Source of the DNA: Caulobacter segnis
GTDB taxonomy: Bacteria > Pseudomonadota > Alphaproteobacteria > Caulobacterales > Caulobacteraceae
Direction: 5' to 3'
Assembly: GCF_023935105.1 (NCBI RefSeq)
Contig: NZ_CP096040.1
Span: 558,001-622,000, forward strand
DNA length: 64,000 nucleotides
In this document: positions 17,699-26,569 of the stretch, piece by piece
Layout: each line of letters begins with the position of its first letter
Numbering within the stretch: position 1 is the stretch's first letter
The notes under the pieces: generated by a model
Seen by the model: only the letters and a program-made list of their open reading frames with translations
The model's database searches: none
What the model was told of the DNA's origin: nothing
Made by a program: the position numbers and the translations under genes

Positions 17699-18478
17699 CA
17701 GGCGAAGGCGGGTATCGCCCGCGACAAGGATGCGGCGCGACGTGAAATCTCGCTGAGCAAGGTCGCCAAGTTCCAAGAACTTAAAGCCCCCAAGCTTCCG
17801 GACCGCGCCGTCCTGGAGGCGAAGTTCGGCCCCATCCGCAAACCGAACGACGAAGTCGATGTCGCTCTTCTTCATGCGTTGGAACTGAACGCGGTCGATT
17901 TTCTGATCACGGAGGATCGCGGCATCCACGAGCGCGTGAAGCTCACGCCCTTGTCGAGCCGCGTGTTCACCGTCGTCGACGCCTTGGTCTGGCTGCGCCG
18001 CACCTTCGATCCAACGCCGGTGGCGCTGCCGCTTATCGCCGATCGGCACGCCTACGAGATCGACAAGGACGACGAGATTTTCGACAGCCTGCGTGAAGGA
18101 TATCCCGCATTCGACAAGTGGTGGGCCAAGTGCGTCAACGAGCACCGACCTTGCTGGATCGTTACGGTGGACAGCGAGCTGGCCGGGATCATCGTGCGCA
18201 AGGACGAGGCGCGCGCCGAGGCCACGGTCACCCTGACCTACAACGACATCAACCAGTTGAGGGGCTGGACCAAGGAACAAGGGACGCCGATCCATCTTAA
18301 CGACGCGCCCTTCGTCTTCATTGCTCGGTGCTCCGACTATATTTCAGCGCCCGTTGTCAGTCTTCGGGGCCGGCTGCTGATCCACGCCGGTGCCAAGACC
18401 GTCAAGCGCGAGCAGGAAAACGATTGGCGGCCCGTCGATTTCGTCATCCGAAACATCCCGATCAGGAGGGGGGACTGA
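17645..18478 (+). pseudogene. Truncated PIN-domain plus GNAT-like protein
   Basis: From about residue 19 the frame reads like the later half of a PIN domain: GIARDKDAARREISLSKVAK, RKPNDEVDVALLHALELNAV, DFLITEDRGIHERVK and VFTVVDALVWLRRTF. It then reads like the start of a GNAT acetyltransferase (SLREGYPAFDKWWAKC, CWIVTVDSELAGIIVRKDEA). The conserved N-terminal PIN acidic segment is missing, and the acetyl-CoA-binding core is replaced by an unrelated tail after residue about 190. A TTG would be the start. It looks like a chimeric leftover of a PIN-GNAT protein rather than a working enzyme. Confidence 0.5.
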
Positions 18479-18890
18479 AGGTCAGTGCAGCCTCGTCGCG
18501 TAAATGTCCGCAACCACCAGCTACGCGGCAGGTTCGCAGAGCTTCCTTCGTCGCCGCCGAGCGTCGCTAATGAGGCGGGTATTGCGGACTAAATCGCCAG
18601 CGCCCACTTATAGTTCTCACAGGCGCCCGTAAGCACCCCGGTGTGCCGCGACATAAGCGTAAGCTCGCGCAATTCGGTAGATTTAGCCCGGTCGTCCTCA
18701 GCATATCACACGAAGCTCTGCCATAAATTTGAGACGACGCTAAAAGCTTAGCCTTTGGGTGGGCTTATATCCCGAGGCTCGGATACGCTCATCAGCAATG
18801 CCATATATCCAGGTAGTCTTCTCATGTCTGAATGGGGGGGTAGGCCATTTCATCACCCCAGGGTATAGAGACTCTCGCTGCATTAACGGG
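18479..18890. other. Gene-free region upstream of the Rhs operon
   Basis: I see no gene here on either strand. It separates the truncated PIN-GNAT gene from the Eag chaperone gene and should hold the promoter for the Rhs operon. No clear operator or terminator is visible. Base composition is lower in GC than the flanking chromosome around 18600-18780. Confidence 0.4.
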
Positions 18891-19319
18891 ATGCGAAAAG
18901 TGTATCGGATCGCCGAGGGATCGCTAACACTGGCCTCCGAGTGGCAGGACCAGAGCGTCAACGTGCTCTTGCCCATGGACGCCAAGGTGCATGGCGCAAA
19001 TCTGGTCATCTCCAGGGATCGCCTACCGCTTGGTATGACGTTCCGCGATTATGTCGCTCAGATGCGCCAGAATTTCATGGCGCAGCTGGCTGGATGCGAG
19101 ATTTTCGCCGACACGATCGGTCAAGTCGATGGTCGCGAGGCGCAGCTCATGGAGCTCAGTTGGCGCAGCGACGGCAAGCCCATCCACCAAGTCATCGCGC
19201 TGGTGCTGCACGAGGCCAATGCGGTCCTGAACTTCACCGGATCAATTCCAGGCGGGCGCGATGAGGACACTCGAGACGCGCTGATCTCAGCGATCACGTC
19301 GTTCACCTTCGCGCCGTGA
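18891..19319 (+). CDS. Eag-type (DUF1795/DcrB-like) chaperone for Rhs effector
   Basis: The product has 142 residues from the ATG at 18891. Its start, MRKVYRIAEGSLTLASEWQD, closely follows the pattern of DUF1795 effector-associated (Eag) chaperones. LPLGMTFRDYVAQMRQNF and a final beta-rich SAITSFTFAP also fit. In type VI secretion, Eag proteins bind and shield the transmembrane segments of prePAAR effectors before loading on VgrG. Its stop overlaps the GTG of the Rhs effector (19316-19319), and that effector has just such membrane segments. Longer in-frame starts upstream exist but add residues unlike the family. Confidence 0.8.
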   Translation: MRKVYRIAEGSLTLASEWQDQSVNVLLPMDAKVHGANLVISRDRLPLGMTFRDYVAQMRQNFMAQLAGCEIFADTIGQVDGREAQLMELSWRSDGKPIHQVIALVLHEANAVLNFTGSIPGGRDEDTRDALISAITSFTFAP

Positions 19320-22300
19320 CCGAAGCGACCCCGATAGCGCACGAGAAGCTGCGGGCGCTTAGCGAGAGCACCGCGGCCACGAGCAACGCGAGCACGGTTT
19401 CGGCGATCGCGACGACGGGGCACGTCGCCTCCGGCGGCATTTTGGCCGCGGGGGCCTATTCGGCGGCGAGTTCGGGGGGACTGACCGCGCTGAAATGCTT
19501 TGGCGGTCGGGTCATAGCGCCTCTTGGAGGCGCGATGGCGGGGGCGTGGATCGCCGAACAGGTCCATGCCGACGAAGCCGCGTTCTGGGTCGCGCAGCAA
19601 TTTGGCGCCCAGCGCATCGCCGGTCCCGGGAAACAGGCCGCGCACCTCACGCACCAAATCGCGCATAGCAACGCCTTCGCCGGCCTGCTCGCCGGCATAG
19701 CCGCCGGTATCGTCGTCGGCGCCCTGGTCGCGGTGAGCGCCGCCGCGATCATCGGCACGGCGGGCATGGCGGCGCCGCTCGTGGGGGCGGCGGTCGCCTT
19801 CGGCGCCGGCGCGGCGGGCGGGTTCGTCACCGCCGCGATCGCGGGGGCGGGCGCCAAGACGGCCACCCTGTCCGGCCCGATCGCCAGCGGCTCTCTCAAT
19901 GTGTTCTTCGAGGGCAAGCCCGCGGCGCGCGTCACGGATATCGCCGCCTGCACCAAGCACCCGTCGGTCCCCTCGCTGATCATCGAGGGCAGCAAGACCA
20001 TCTTCATCAACGGCCTGCCGATGGCGCGCATCGGCCACAAGCTGTCGTGCGACGCGGTCGTCCAACAGGGCTGCAATACCGTGCTCGGCGACGATACGAC
20101 CGGCAGCTACGGAACCCCCGACGCCGAGCTGTCGATCGCGGAGCAGCTGTTGCTCTCGGTCGCCGAGGTCGTGGGCATGCGGTCGGCCGTACGCCAGGGC
20201 GGATTGCTCGACGGCAGTTTGCGGCGGTTGTTCGGCGAGCCGGTCGACATCGTCACGGGCGACTACGCCGACCAGCGGACCGACTTCCAGTACCCTGGTG
20301 TCCTGCCGCTGAAACTGGCGAGGACCTATCCTGGGCGAATGCGGGTGGAGGGCATGCTCGGCCCGCGTTGGATCTGCAATTGGTCGCAGCGGGTGCTGCT
20401 CGACCACAAGGCGGGCACGGCGTTGCTCGAGGATGCGGACGGCCAGCGACTGTTGTTCGCGATCGGCGCCGCGTTGCAGATCGACGCTCGCCATCTCAAG
20501 GCGCCCTATTATCGGCTGACCGGCACGCGCGATCGGCTTCGCCTGTTCGACAGCCGCACCCAGCAGTTTCTGCTCTTCGCGCCCGGCGGCGACGCGGCTG
20601 TGCTGGAATTGGCGGGGATCGAGGATCGCAACGGCAACCGCATCCTGTTCTCTCGCGACGCCAAGGGACGCCTGACGCAGATCCAGCATGCGGACGGCAC
20701 GATGTTCCGCGTCGAAACCACGCCTCAGGGATGGCTGAGCGCGCTGTGGATGGAGAGCGAGCGCGAGCCGCTCGTACGCTACGGCTATGACGCCGATGGG
20801 CGCTTGCTGCATGTGCTGGGCGCTTTCACCGGCGAGTTCCACTATCGCTATACGTCAGAAGGGTGGCTGAACGGGTGGCGCGACAGCGGCCTGACCGAGG
20901 TGGAGATTGCCTACGATACGGCGGGCCGGGTCGTCGGCACGCACACCGGCGAGGGGATGTTCAACGATCGCTTCCTCTACTTCCCGGAGGAGCGACGCTC
21001 GCGCTATGTCGACGCCACGGGTGCGGTCTCCACCTTCCACTACGACGCCAACGGCCTGGTCGTCGAGGAGGAGGATCCGCTCGGCGCGCGCACGATCAGC
21101 GAATGGGACTCGCTCGAGCGCTTGCAGCGCCGGATCGACCCCGCCGGCCGTGAGACGCGTTTCTCCTATGACGGCGACGGACGCCTGATCGGCGAGACCG
21201 ACTGGGCCGGACGCAGCGCCCGTTGGGCCTATGACGGCTGGGGCGCGCTCGTGGGCTTCGAGGACCCAGACGGCGCCGCCAGCTGGACCCGCGACACGCG
21301 CGGCAACATCGTCGCGTGGAAGGAAGCGGACGGCGCCTCCGGGTCTGCAGAGTACGATGAACGCGGCGTCCTGATCCGCGAGCAGGTCGCCGGACTCGGC
21401 GCGACACATTGGGAAAACGATCCCGCCGGGCGTCCGATCGCCCGTCATGATCCCGGCGACCGGATCTCGCGCTACGCGTGGGATCGGATGGGGCGCCTGC
21501 TGGAACTCACCGACCCGGCGGGACGGACCAGCCATTGGGCTTATCAGCGCTCGCCCGAGAACCCGCGCGGCGCGGTCAGTCACGCGCACACCCCGGACGC
21601 CGGGGAGATCCGCTTTACCTATGACGGCGAGGGGCTGATCAAGGCCCGGATCCGTAGCGACGGGCAAACGACCCGCTTCGTCCATGGCGCGTTCGACACC
21701 CTGCGTCAGATCATCGATCCGCTCGGCGCCACCACGCAGTTCGCCTACGACGGCGCGGGCCGGCTGGCGGCGATCACCGACGCGGTCGGGCAGCAATGGC
21801 GGTTCCGCTACGATCCGGCCGGGCGGCTCTCGGCTCAGGTCGATTGGGCGGGTCGTGAAACGCTCTATCACCGCGACATCCTCGGTCGCGTCCAAAGCAA
21901 GCGGATGCCCGACGGAGCCGAGCAGCGTTTCGAGTGGGACGCGCAAGACCGCATCGTCCGGGTGATCGCGGGCGAAGACGCGATCTCCTATCGTTATGAC
22001 GATCAGGACAGGCTGGTCGGCGCCAGCACCTGGGTGCTGGTCGATGACGCGCCGCGGCGGATCGCCGATGTCTCGCTCGCCTACGACGGCAAGGGCCGGC
22101 TTGTCCGCGAGGAGCAGAACGGGATCGCCGTCACCTATCGTTATGACGAGGCCGGCCGGTGCGTGGGCCGCTCCAGTCCCAGCGGCGAAACGGCGATGGC
22201 GTTCGACGAGGCCGGGCTCCTCACGCGCTACGAAAGCAACGGCCACACCCTGCGCTTCGCCCACGATGCCAGCGGGCTCGAGACGCTCCGGGAGCTGGCG

Positions 22301-23860
22301 GCGATCGGCGCGCCGACCGCGTTCCAGCTCTGCCAGCGCTACGATCTGGGCGGGCGGCTGGCGGAACAGCGGGCGGGTGGCGTCACCGTCTTCGCGGCCG
22401 GTCGGAAGGAGCCCGACACCCTGGCGCGCCGCTACGCATGGGATCATGTCGGCCGCCTGGCGGGCGTTGACGAGACCGGGGCGGGGGCGGGCGCTGAAGG
22501 CGTGGCCCGCTATCACTACGACCCGCGTGATCAGGCCGTGGCGGTGGAGCGGGCCGGCGGCCGCGAGACCTATCGCTACGACGCGCTGATGAACCTCGCC
22601 GAGGGCCTGGCGGGCGAGCACCGCTATTGGCGCGACTGCGTGGTCGAGGCCGGCCCCAACCGGTTCCGCTACGACGCGCGCGGGCGGATGACCGAGCGGG
22701 TGCTGACGCAAGACGGTTTCCGCCCGCGGCGCTGGCGTTATCGCTGGGACGGGTTCGACCGGCTGGTGGGGCTGGAGACGCCCGACGGGGCGCGCTGGCG
22801 TTACACCTACGACGCCTTCGGGCGCCGGGTGGGCAAGACCCTGCTCGACGAGCCCAATCGGCGGGTGGACTATGTGTGGCAAGGCCAAGCCATCGCCGAG
22901 GCGTGGCATCGGCGCGGGCCCGGAGGCGGTGCCGGAGGGGTGTCCGGCTCCGGTTCGCTGCACATCGAACGCTGGCATTTCGAGCCGGATGGGGTGCGCC
23001 CGCTCGCCAAGGAATTGGTCCCCGCCGGGGGCGACGGCGTTCCCGCGTGCGGCGAAGCGAAACTGCTGCCGATCGTCGCCGACCAGATCGGCGCGCCCCG
23101 TGCGTTGTTCGATGCGGAAGGCGAATGTCGCTGGCGCGCCGAGGCGGAGCTATGGGGCCGCACGCGCACCGCGCGGGAGGTGCTGCGCGAGCGGCACGGC
23201 GAGCCCGGGGACGAGCCGGACAAGGCGTCGTGCGCACTGCGCTTCCCGGGCCAGTGGGAGGACGCCGAAAGCGGTCTGCACTACAACCTCAACCGCTACT
23301 ACGACTCGGAGACGGGGCAGTACCTGTCGCCCGATCCGATTGGATTGTCGGGTGGGCTAAGGACGCATGCCTATGTGCGTGACCCGCTGAAGTGGATGGA
23401 TCCTAGTGGGCTGGCGTCGTGTGATGGGCCGACGGCCTACGGTACGCCGTACCGGCAACTGTCCCAGAAGGCGCGATCCGCACTCCTTGAGAAAGTCCAG
23501 AGCCGCACGATCACTCGCGCCGAGTGGCAGCGGCTGCAGTGGCATGACCGATTGACCGCTCGACGACAGGAAGGGATCGACCAGTTTTGGCATCAGGAAA
23601 GGCAAAACCTAGCCAACGGCCTGCCTGGTACGCGAAATTGGAACGCGCAAGCGCGTCAGTCCATCATGGATGGCGGCACGCCTCGTGGCATTTTCGGGCA
23701 TCATAAATACAGTGTTTCTAGATATCCTCAACTTGCGAACGATCCCGCCAATATTGCGCCAGTTACTTTCTCGGAGCATTTTCAAGGCTGGCATGGCGGC
23801 AATTGGCGGAATCCTTCGCATGGGGTTCCGCTGAAACCAGAATTTCTCCTAGATTTTTGA
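19316..23860 (+). CDS. Type VI secretion prePAAR-PAAR Rhs effector with GHH-type nuclease tip
   Basis: This 1514-residue polymorphic toxin starts at a GTG coupled to the chaperone. Residues 1-45 form a prePAAR-like leader. Hydrophobic segments lie at about 40-80 and 120-178. A PAAR tip follows at about 184-258 (candidate zinc ligands Cys212, His215, His241, Cys245). Many YD/Rhs repeats run from 300 to 1320. The core ends with RYYDSETGQYLSPDPIGL (DPIGL at 1340-1344), the usual autocleavage region. The variable tip (from about 1368) carries IFGHHKYSVSRYP (GHH at 1461-1463) and HFQGWHGGNWRNPSHG, fitting HNH/endonuclease VII-type toxins. Tip DNA is visibly lower in GC than the core. Confidence 0.9.
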   Translation: MTEATPIAHEKLRALSESTAATSNASTVSAIATTGHVASGGILAAGAYSAASSGGLTALKCFGGRVIAPLGGAMAGAWIAEQVHADEAAFWVAQQFGAQRIAGPGKQAAHLTHQIAHSNAFAGLLAGIAAGIVVGALVAVSAAAIIGTAGMAAPLVGAAVAFGAGAAGGFVTAAIAGAGAKTATLSGPIASGSLNVFFEGKPAARVTDIAACTKHPSVPSLIIEGSKTIFINGLPMARIGHKLSCDAVVQQGCNTVLGDDTTGSYGTPDAELSIAEQLLLSVAEVVGMRSAVRQGGLLDGSLRRLFGEPVDIVTGDYADQRTDFQYPGVLPLKLARTYPGRMRVEGMLGPRWICNWSQRVLLDHKAGTALLEDADGQRLLFAIGAALQIDARHLKAPYYRLTGTRDRLRLFDSRTQQFLLFAPGGDAAVLELAGIEDRNGNRILFSRDAKGRLTQIQHADGTMFRVETTPQGWLSALWMESEREPLVRYGYDADGRLLHVLGAFTGEFHYRYTSEGWLNGWRDSGLTEVEIAYDTAGRVVGTHTGEGMFNDRFLYFPEERRSRYVDATGAVSTFHYDANGLVVEEEDPLGARTISEWDSLERLQRRIDPAGRETRFSYDGDGRLIGETDWAGRSARWAYDGWGALVGFEDPDGAASWTRDTRGNIVAWKEADGASGSAEYDERGVLIREQVAGLGATHWENDPAGRPIARHDPGDRISRYAWDRMGRLLELTDPAGRTSHWAYQRSPENPRGAVSHAHTPDAGEIRFTYDGEGLIKARIRSDGQTTRFVHGAFDTLRQIIDPLGATTQFAYDGAGRLAAITDAVGQQWRFRYDPAGRLSAQVDWAGRETLYHRDILGRVQSKRMPDGAEQRFEWDAQDRIVRVIAGEDAISYRYDDQDRLVGASTWVLVDDAPRRIADVSLAYDGKGRLVREEQNGIAVTYRYDEAGRCVGRSSPSGETAMAFDEAGLLTRYESNGHTLRFAHDASGLETLRELAAIGAPTAFQLCQRYDLGGRLAEQRAGGVTVFAAGRKEPDTLARRYAWDHVGRLAGVDETGAGAGAEGVARYHYDPRDQAVAVERAGGRETYRYDALMNLAEGLAGEHRYWRDCVVEAGPNRFRYDARGRMTERVLTQDGFRPRRWRYRWDGFDRLVGLETPDGARWRYTYDAFGRRVGKTLLDEPNRRVDYVWQGQAIAEAWHRRGPGGGAGGVSGSGSLHIERWHFEPDGVRPLAKELVPAGGDGVPACGEAKLLPIVADQIGAPRALFDAEGECRWRAEAELWGRTRTAREVLRERHGEPGDEPDKASCALRFPGQWEDAESGLHYNLNRYYDSETGQYLSPDPIGLSGGLRTHAYVRDPLKWMDPSGLASCDGPTAYGTPYRQLSQKARSALLEKVQSRTITRAEWQRLQWHDRLTARRQEGIDQFWHQERQNLANGLPGTRNWNAQARQSIMDGGTPRGIFGHHKYSVSRYPQLANDPANIAPVTFSEHFQGWHGGNWRNPSHGVPLKPEFLLDF

Positions 23861-23867
23861 GGTACTG

Positions 23868-24239
23868 ATGTTGCGGATCGTTCTGGTGATCAAGGATAGT
23901 AGCCAGGTCCCGGCCAGCATTATCTCGAAAATATCTCGCTTGTCGGGGAAAGGACTTATGGAAGTAAAGGGGGCGATCGCTGGTCATGTGCCGGTGCTGG
24001 ATAAGCCTCTATTTGATCGCCTAGATTCCAGCCCTGCGAGAGATATTCTGTCCCTGTTGAGCGATCTGGAGGCCTCGAATATCCCCTACAAGGCTAGCGA
24101 GCTCAGTGGTCGAGACGTGTACAATGAGAGAAATACATATTTTGAAATAACTTCAACCAAGCTGAAAAACATAATTAATGCTCGCGAACAATCAATAGAG
24201 CAACAGCGCGCCATCGGAAGTCTAGAGGATCCGGAGTGA
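23868..24239 (+). CDS. Candidate cognate immunity protein for the Rhs nuclease tip
   Basis: The protein has 123 residues. The ATG at 23868 lies 7 nt after the Rhs stop and has GAGGT upstream. The product is small, probably cytosolic, helix-rich and charged, without signal peptide or membrane segment. Motifs such as LVIKDSSQVPASIISKISRL and EITSTKLKNIINAREQS match no family I can name. The DNA is clearly AT-richer than the Rhs core, matching the toxin tip, as expected for a toxin-immunity cassette exchanged together. The immunity role is inferred from position, size and composition only. Confidence 0.7.
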   Translation: MLRIVLVIKDSSQVPASIISKISRLSGKGLMEVKGAIAGHVPVLDKPLFDRLDSSPARDILSLLSDLEASNIPYKASELSGRDVYNERNTYFEITSTKLKNIINAREQSIEQQRAIGSLEDPE

Positions 24240-24433
24240 AGTCTTCGATATCTATTTTCGACGATCTTATTTTTCGGGTATTCTAAGCCGTCTTCGTGCG
24301 GGCCGATCGACCCCATGTCTTCGGAGTGCTGTCATGATCAGGCTACATCCGCCGCCATGGCGGGCGCGGGCGCTTCTTAGGCGCCGCATTGCCCATCCAG
24401 CTAGTGATCTGCGGCCAGGAAGTTAGATCGAAG

Positions 24434-25263
24434 ATGGGCAAGTATTTGCAAGTTGTAGAGCCGCATTATTCGGGAGAGTACGCCGCGATCAACAATGGGG
24501 TCGCCCGTGCGCGCATCGCCGAGGCGGCGACGGCTTATGAATATCGGCTTCAGGAGGGGAAAGTCGCCTCTAACGGAATTGGCAAGGTGATCCTCTCCGC
24601 CCCGGCCGCGGAGCGCCGGACAGAAGACTTGGTCGACGTGCTGCGCTACGAACATCCGTTAGGCGAGCATCCGGAAGTCAACGCGCTGTCGTCTCTCCAT
24701 GCGCGCTTTGTCGGCGAGACGCACCATGCCTTGCGGGAGCTGGGGCGGACCGCGGATGGGATCTGGACGCGCTTGAGGCGGTCTATCGCCAGGTGGCGGA
24801 CGACGACTATCGGTTCAACGGTGTCTGGGCCAAGCTCAAATGGAACGCCAGCAAGACCTGCGCCGTCGGAGTCGAATGGCGGACAGATCGCCAACTGGTG
24901 CTCGGCTTCACGGTTACCGCCAAGGGCGACGAGACGCGCTGGGCGCCGTTCCTCACCTCGCCGATCGGGCTGGGCAAGATCGACACGGCGGCGGGCAAGC
25001 TGGTCTGGGAAGATGATCGCCATGCCTGGCTCTGGCACAGCAACAAGCGCGACGGATGGCGGATCGACACCGAGACCTTGCAGGTCCACTTCCTCTACGC
25101 GCCTGCCGAAGAGGGCAATCCGCACGGGCAATACCAGCTTGGTAAAATGTACCTGAACGGGGATGATTGGGTTGGCGTCGATCCCGTCAAGGCGCGCCAT
25201 TGGTTGGGGAAATCCGCCGATCAGGGCTTCGCGCGCGCCAAGCGGCTTTTGGAAGATCTGTAG
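24434..25263 (+). pseudogene. Sel1-repeat-like protein gene split by a frameshift
   Basis: The first part (ATG 24434 to about 24742) encodes MGKYLQVVEPHYSGEYAAI and continues to LHARFVGETHHALREL. The second part, in the next frame to 25263, encodes WDLDALEAVYRQVADDDYRF and ends in a Sel1-like repeat (GNPHGQYQLGKMYLNG, VKARHWLGKSADQGFARA). Adding one G to the GGGG run at 24742-24745 fuses them into one protein of about 276 residues. This is either a real inactivating mutation or a sequencing error. Position after the Rhs pair suggests an orphan immunity or accessory protein. Confidence 0.6.
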
Positions 25264-25340
25264 CAGATCAACACTACTTGGCCGAATTGGGGGGTACGCA
25301 TGAGTGGCGCTCAGACCCGCCGACATCCATGAGGCGGCAA

Positions 25341-25934
25341 ATGATCCCCGCGGAACAGATCATTGAATACCTGGAGGGGCGCGTCGCCCTGCCGGACTTT
25401 TACACGCAGATCCTGCATGACGAGTCGTTGCAGGCGTTTCTGGAGCTGGATGCGTCTATTCCGCCCTATACCAACGTGGGCAACTTGTTCCTCTACCTCA
25501 TGGATCAGGACGTCTCGAAGCCGGCGACCGACATCAACGTGCGCGATGCGTTGTCGAAGCTACTGACGGCATTGGGTGTCGAGCACAAAAGCGACACGTC
25601 CAGCCTCAAGACCTATGAGCTGGTTCTGGATGCGTCGCCCGCCTGGCTCTCGCCGCCGGAAGCCTATGTAAAGGCGCTGATCGCGGGCTTCGAGACGCTA
25701 GGCGGCAGGCGGGAGAAGCTCGCCTTCGCGAAGGACAAGATCGCCCGAGACTTCCGCTATCTCAAAAAGCCGCCCAAGTGGCTCCAGTCGCCGTCCTGGC
25801 TCTTTGACGGTGATACGCCGCTGCTGTTTGTCGGACAGCTCGACGCCTCGGGCCTCGCCCACGACGTGGCGCAGATCTACGTCTTCTTCGACGAGCGGAA
25901 TGGCGGCGTCCAGACATTGATGCAAGTGGCCTGA
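25341..25934 (+). CDS. Hypothetical protein, possibly DUF1963/YwqG-like immunity protein
   Basis: The product has 197 residues. The ATG at 25341 is preferred over 25329 because GAGG sits 6 nt upstream. The C-terminal part (SWLFDGDTPLLFVGQLDASG, then AQIYVFFDERNGGVQTLMQ) resembles the DUF1963/YwqG fold found near toxin-immunity loci. The N-terminal two thirds (IIEYLEGRVALPDFYTQILH) is unassigned. It has no signal peptide or membrane segment. It follows the frameshifted Sel1-like gene and precedes a DUF4303-like gene, so it fits an array of immunity-type genes. The family match is tentative. Confidence 0.6.
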   Translation: MIPAEQIIEYLEGRVALPDFYTQILHDESLQAFLELDASIPPYTNVGNLFLYLMDQDVSKPATDINVRDALSKLLTALGVEHKSDTSSLKTYELVLDASPAWLSPPEAYVKALIAGFETLGGRREKLAFAKDKIARDFRYLKKPPKWLQSPSWLFDGDTPLLFVGQLDASGLAHDVAQIYVFFDERNGGVQTLMQVA

Positions 25935-26003
25935 CGCTCGACCAGCGTGGGGCGGCCCCGGGAAGCCAGCCGCACGGTGTGTCATGGTCGAAAGGAAGCG
26001 CGC

Positions 26004-26405
26004 GTGGACTGGAGCACAGACGTAGAGAAGCTTCGCGCGGCGACAATCGCAGCTTTTGATGCACTGCCTTCGGCGCTCGAGGGGCAGCGCCTCTATGCCA
26101 TCTGCCTTCAGACCGCGGACGACGGCATGGGCGTCGGGTTCTGCGCCAATACCGAGGAGGGCTACGTCGAAAAGCGCGCCTCCGAGGCCGAGGTCGAAGA
26201 CATGACGCCGGAGTACTCGGTTTATATGCGCTGGGCGCCCGCCGAGTGGCGGTACGAACTGTTCGGCGACGACCATTTCGCGGACGTCAATGGCGACTTC
26301 ACTGCGGCCAGCCTCGATGGAATTGAGGATTTGGCCCTCAATCGCTGGGTGTTCGGCAAGCAGGCCGAATTCATCCTTCTCCGCAAGACCGCGGCGGCCC
26401 TATGA
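26004..26405 (+). CDS. DUF4303-like protein, putative immunity protein
   Basis: The protein has 133 residues. The start is a GTG at 26004 with AAAGGAAG five bases upstream. The pattern IAAFDALPSALEGQRLYAIC, then GMGVGFCANTEEGYVEKR and YMRWAPAEWRYELFGDDHF, agrees with the DUF4303 family. Members of that family often sit in polymorphic-toxin immunity arrays. It is cytosolic, with no signal or membrane segment. Its role as an immunity protein is inferred from the neighbourhood. Confidence 0.65.
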   Translation: MDWSTDVEKLRAATIAAFDALPSALEGQRLYAICLQTADDGMGVGFCANTEEGYVEKRASEAEVEDMTPEYSVYMRWAPAEWRYELFGDDHFADVNGDFTAASLDGIEDLALNRWVFGKQAEFILLRKTAAAL

Positions 26406-26452
26406 CCCGCAGGGCGAAAGAGCCTTCCGGGCTTTAGACACAAACCGAAAGT

Positions 26453-26487
26453 CCACTTCCCGGCGACGTGCCGACGTCGGGAAGTGG
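26453..26487. terminator. Hairpin between convergent genes
   Basis: CCACTTCCC (26453-26461) pairs with GGGAAGTGG (26479-26487), and an inner GACGT/ACGTC extends the stem. It lies between the convergent DUF4303-like and VWA genes. No T-run follows on either strand, so factor-independent termination is uncertain. Confidence 0.4.
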
Positions 26488-26569
26488 CGCTACCTCGCGG
26501 CGGCCCTGGCGATAGCCAGAAGCGCCTCCCAAAGGACGCCGGTGTCCTCCCGCTCGATGGAGCGAACGC

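Noticed and set aside
17698..18295. N-terminal extension of the minus-strand fragment at 17438
   Set aside because: It is antisense to the PIN-GNAT segment, whose plus-strand translation matches a known domain pattern. Only the part below about 17700 looks coding on the minus strand.
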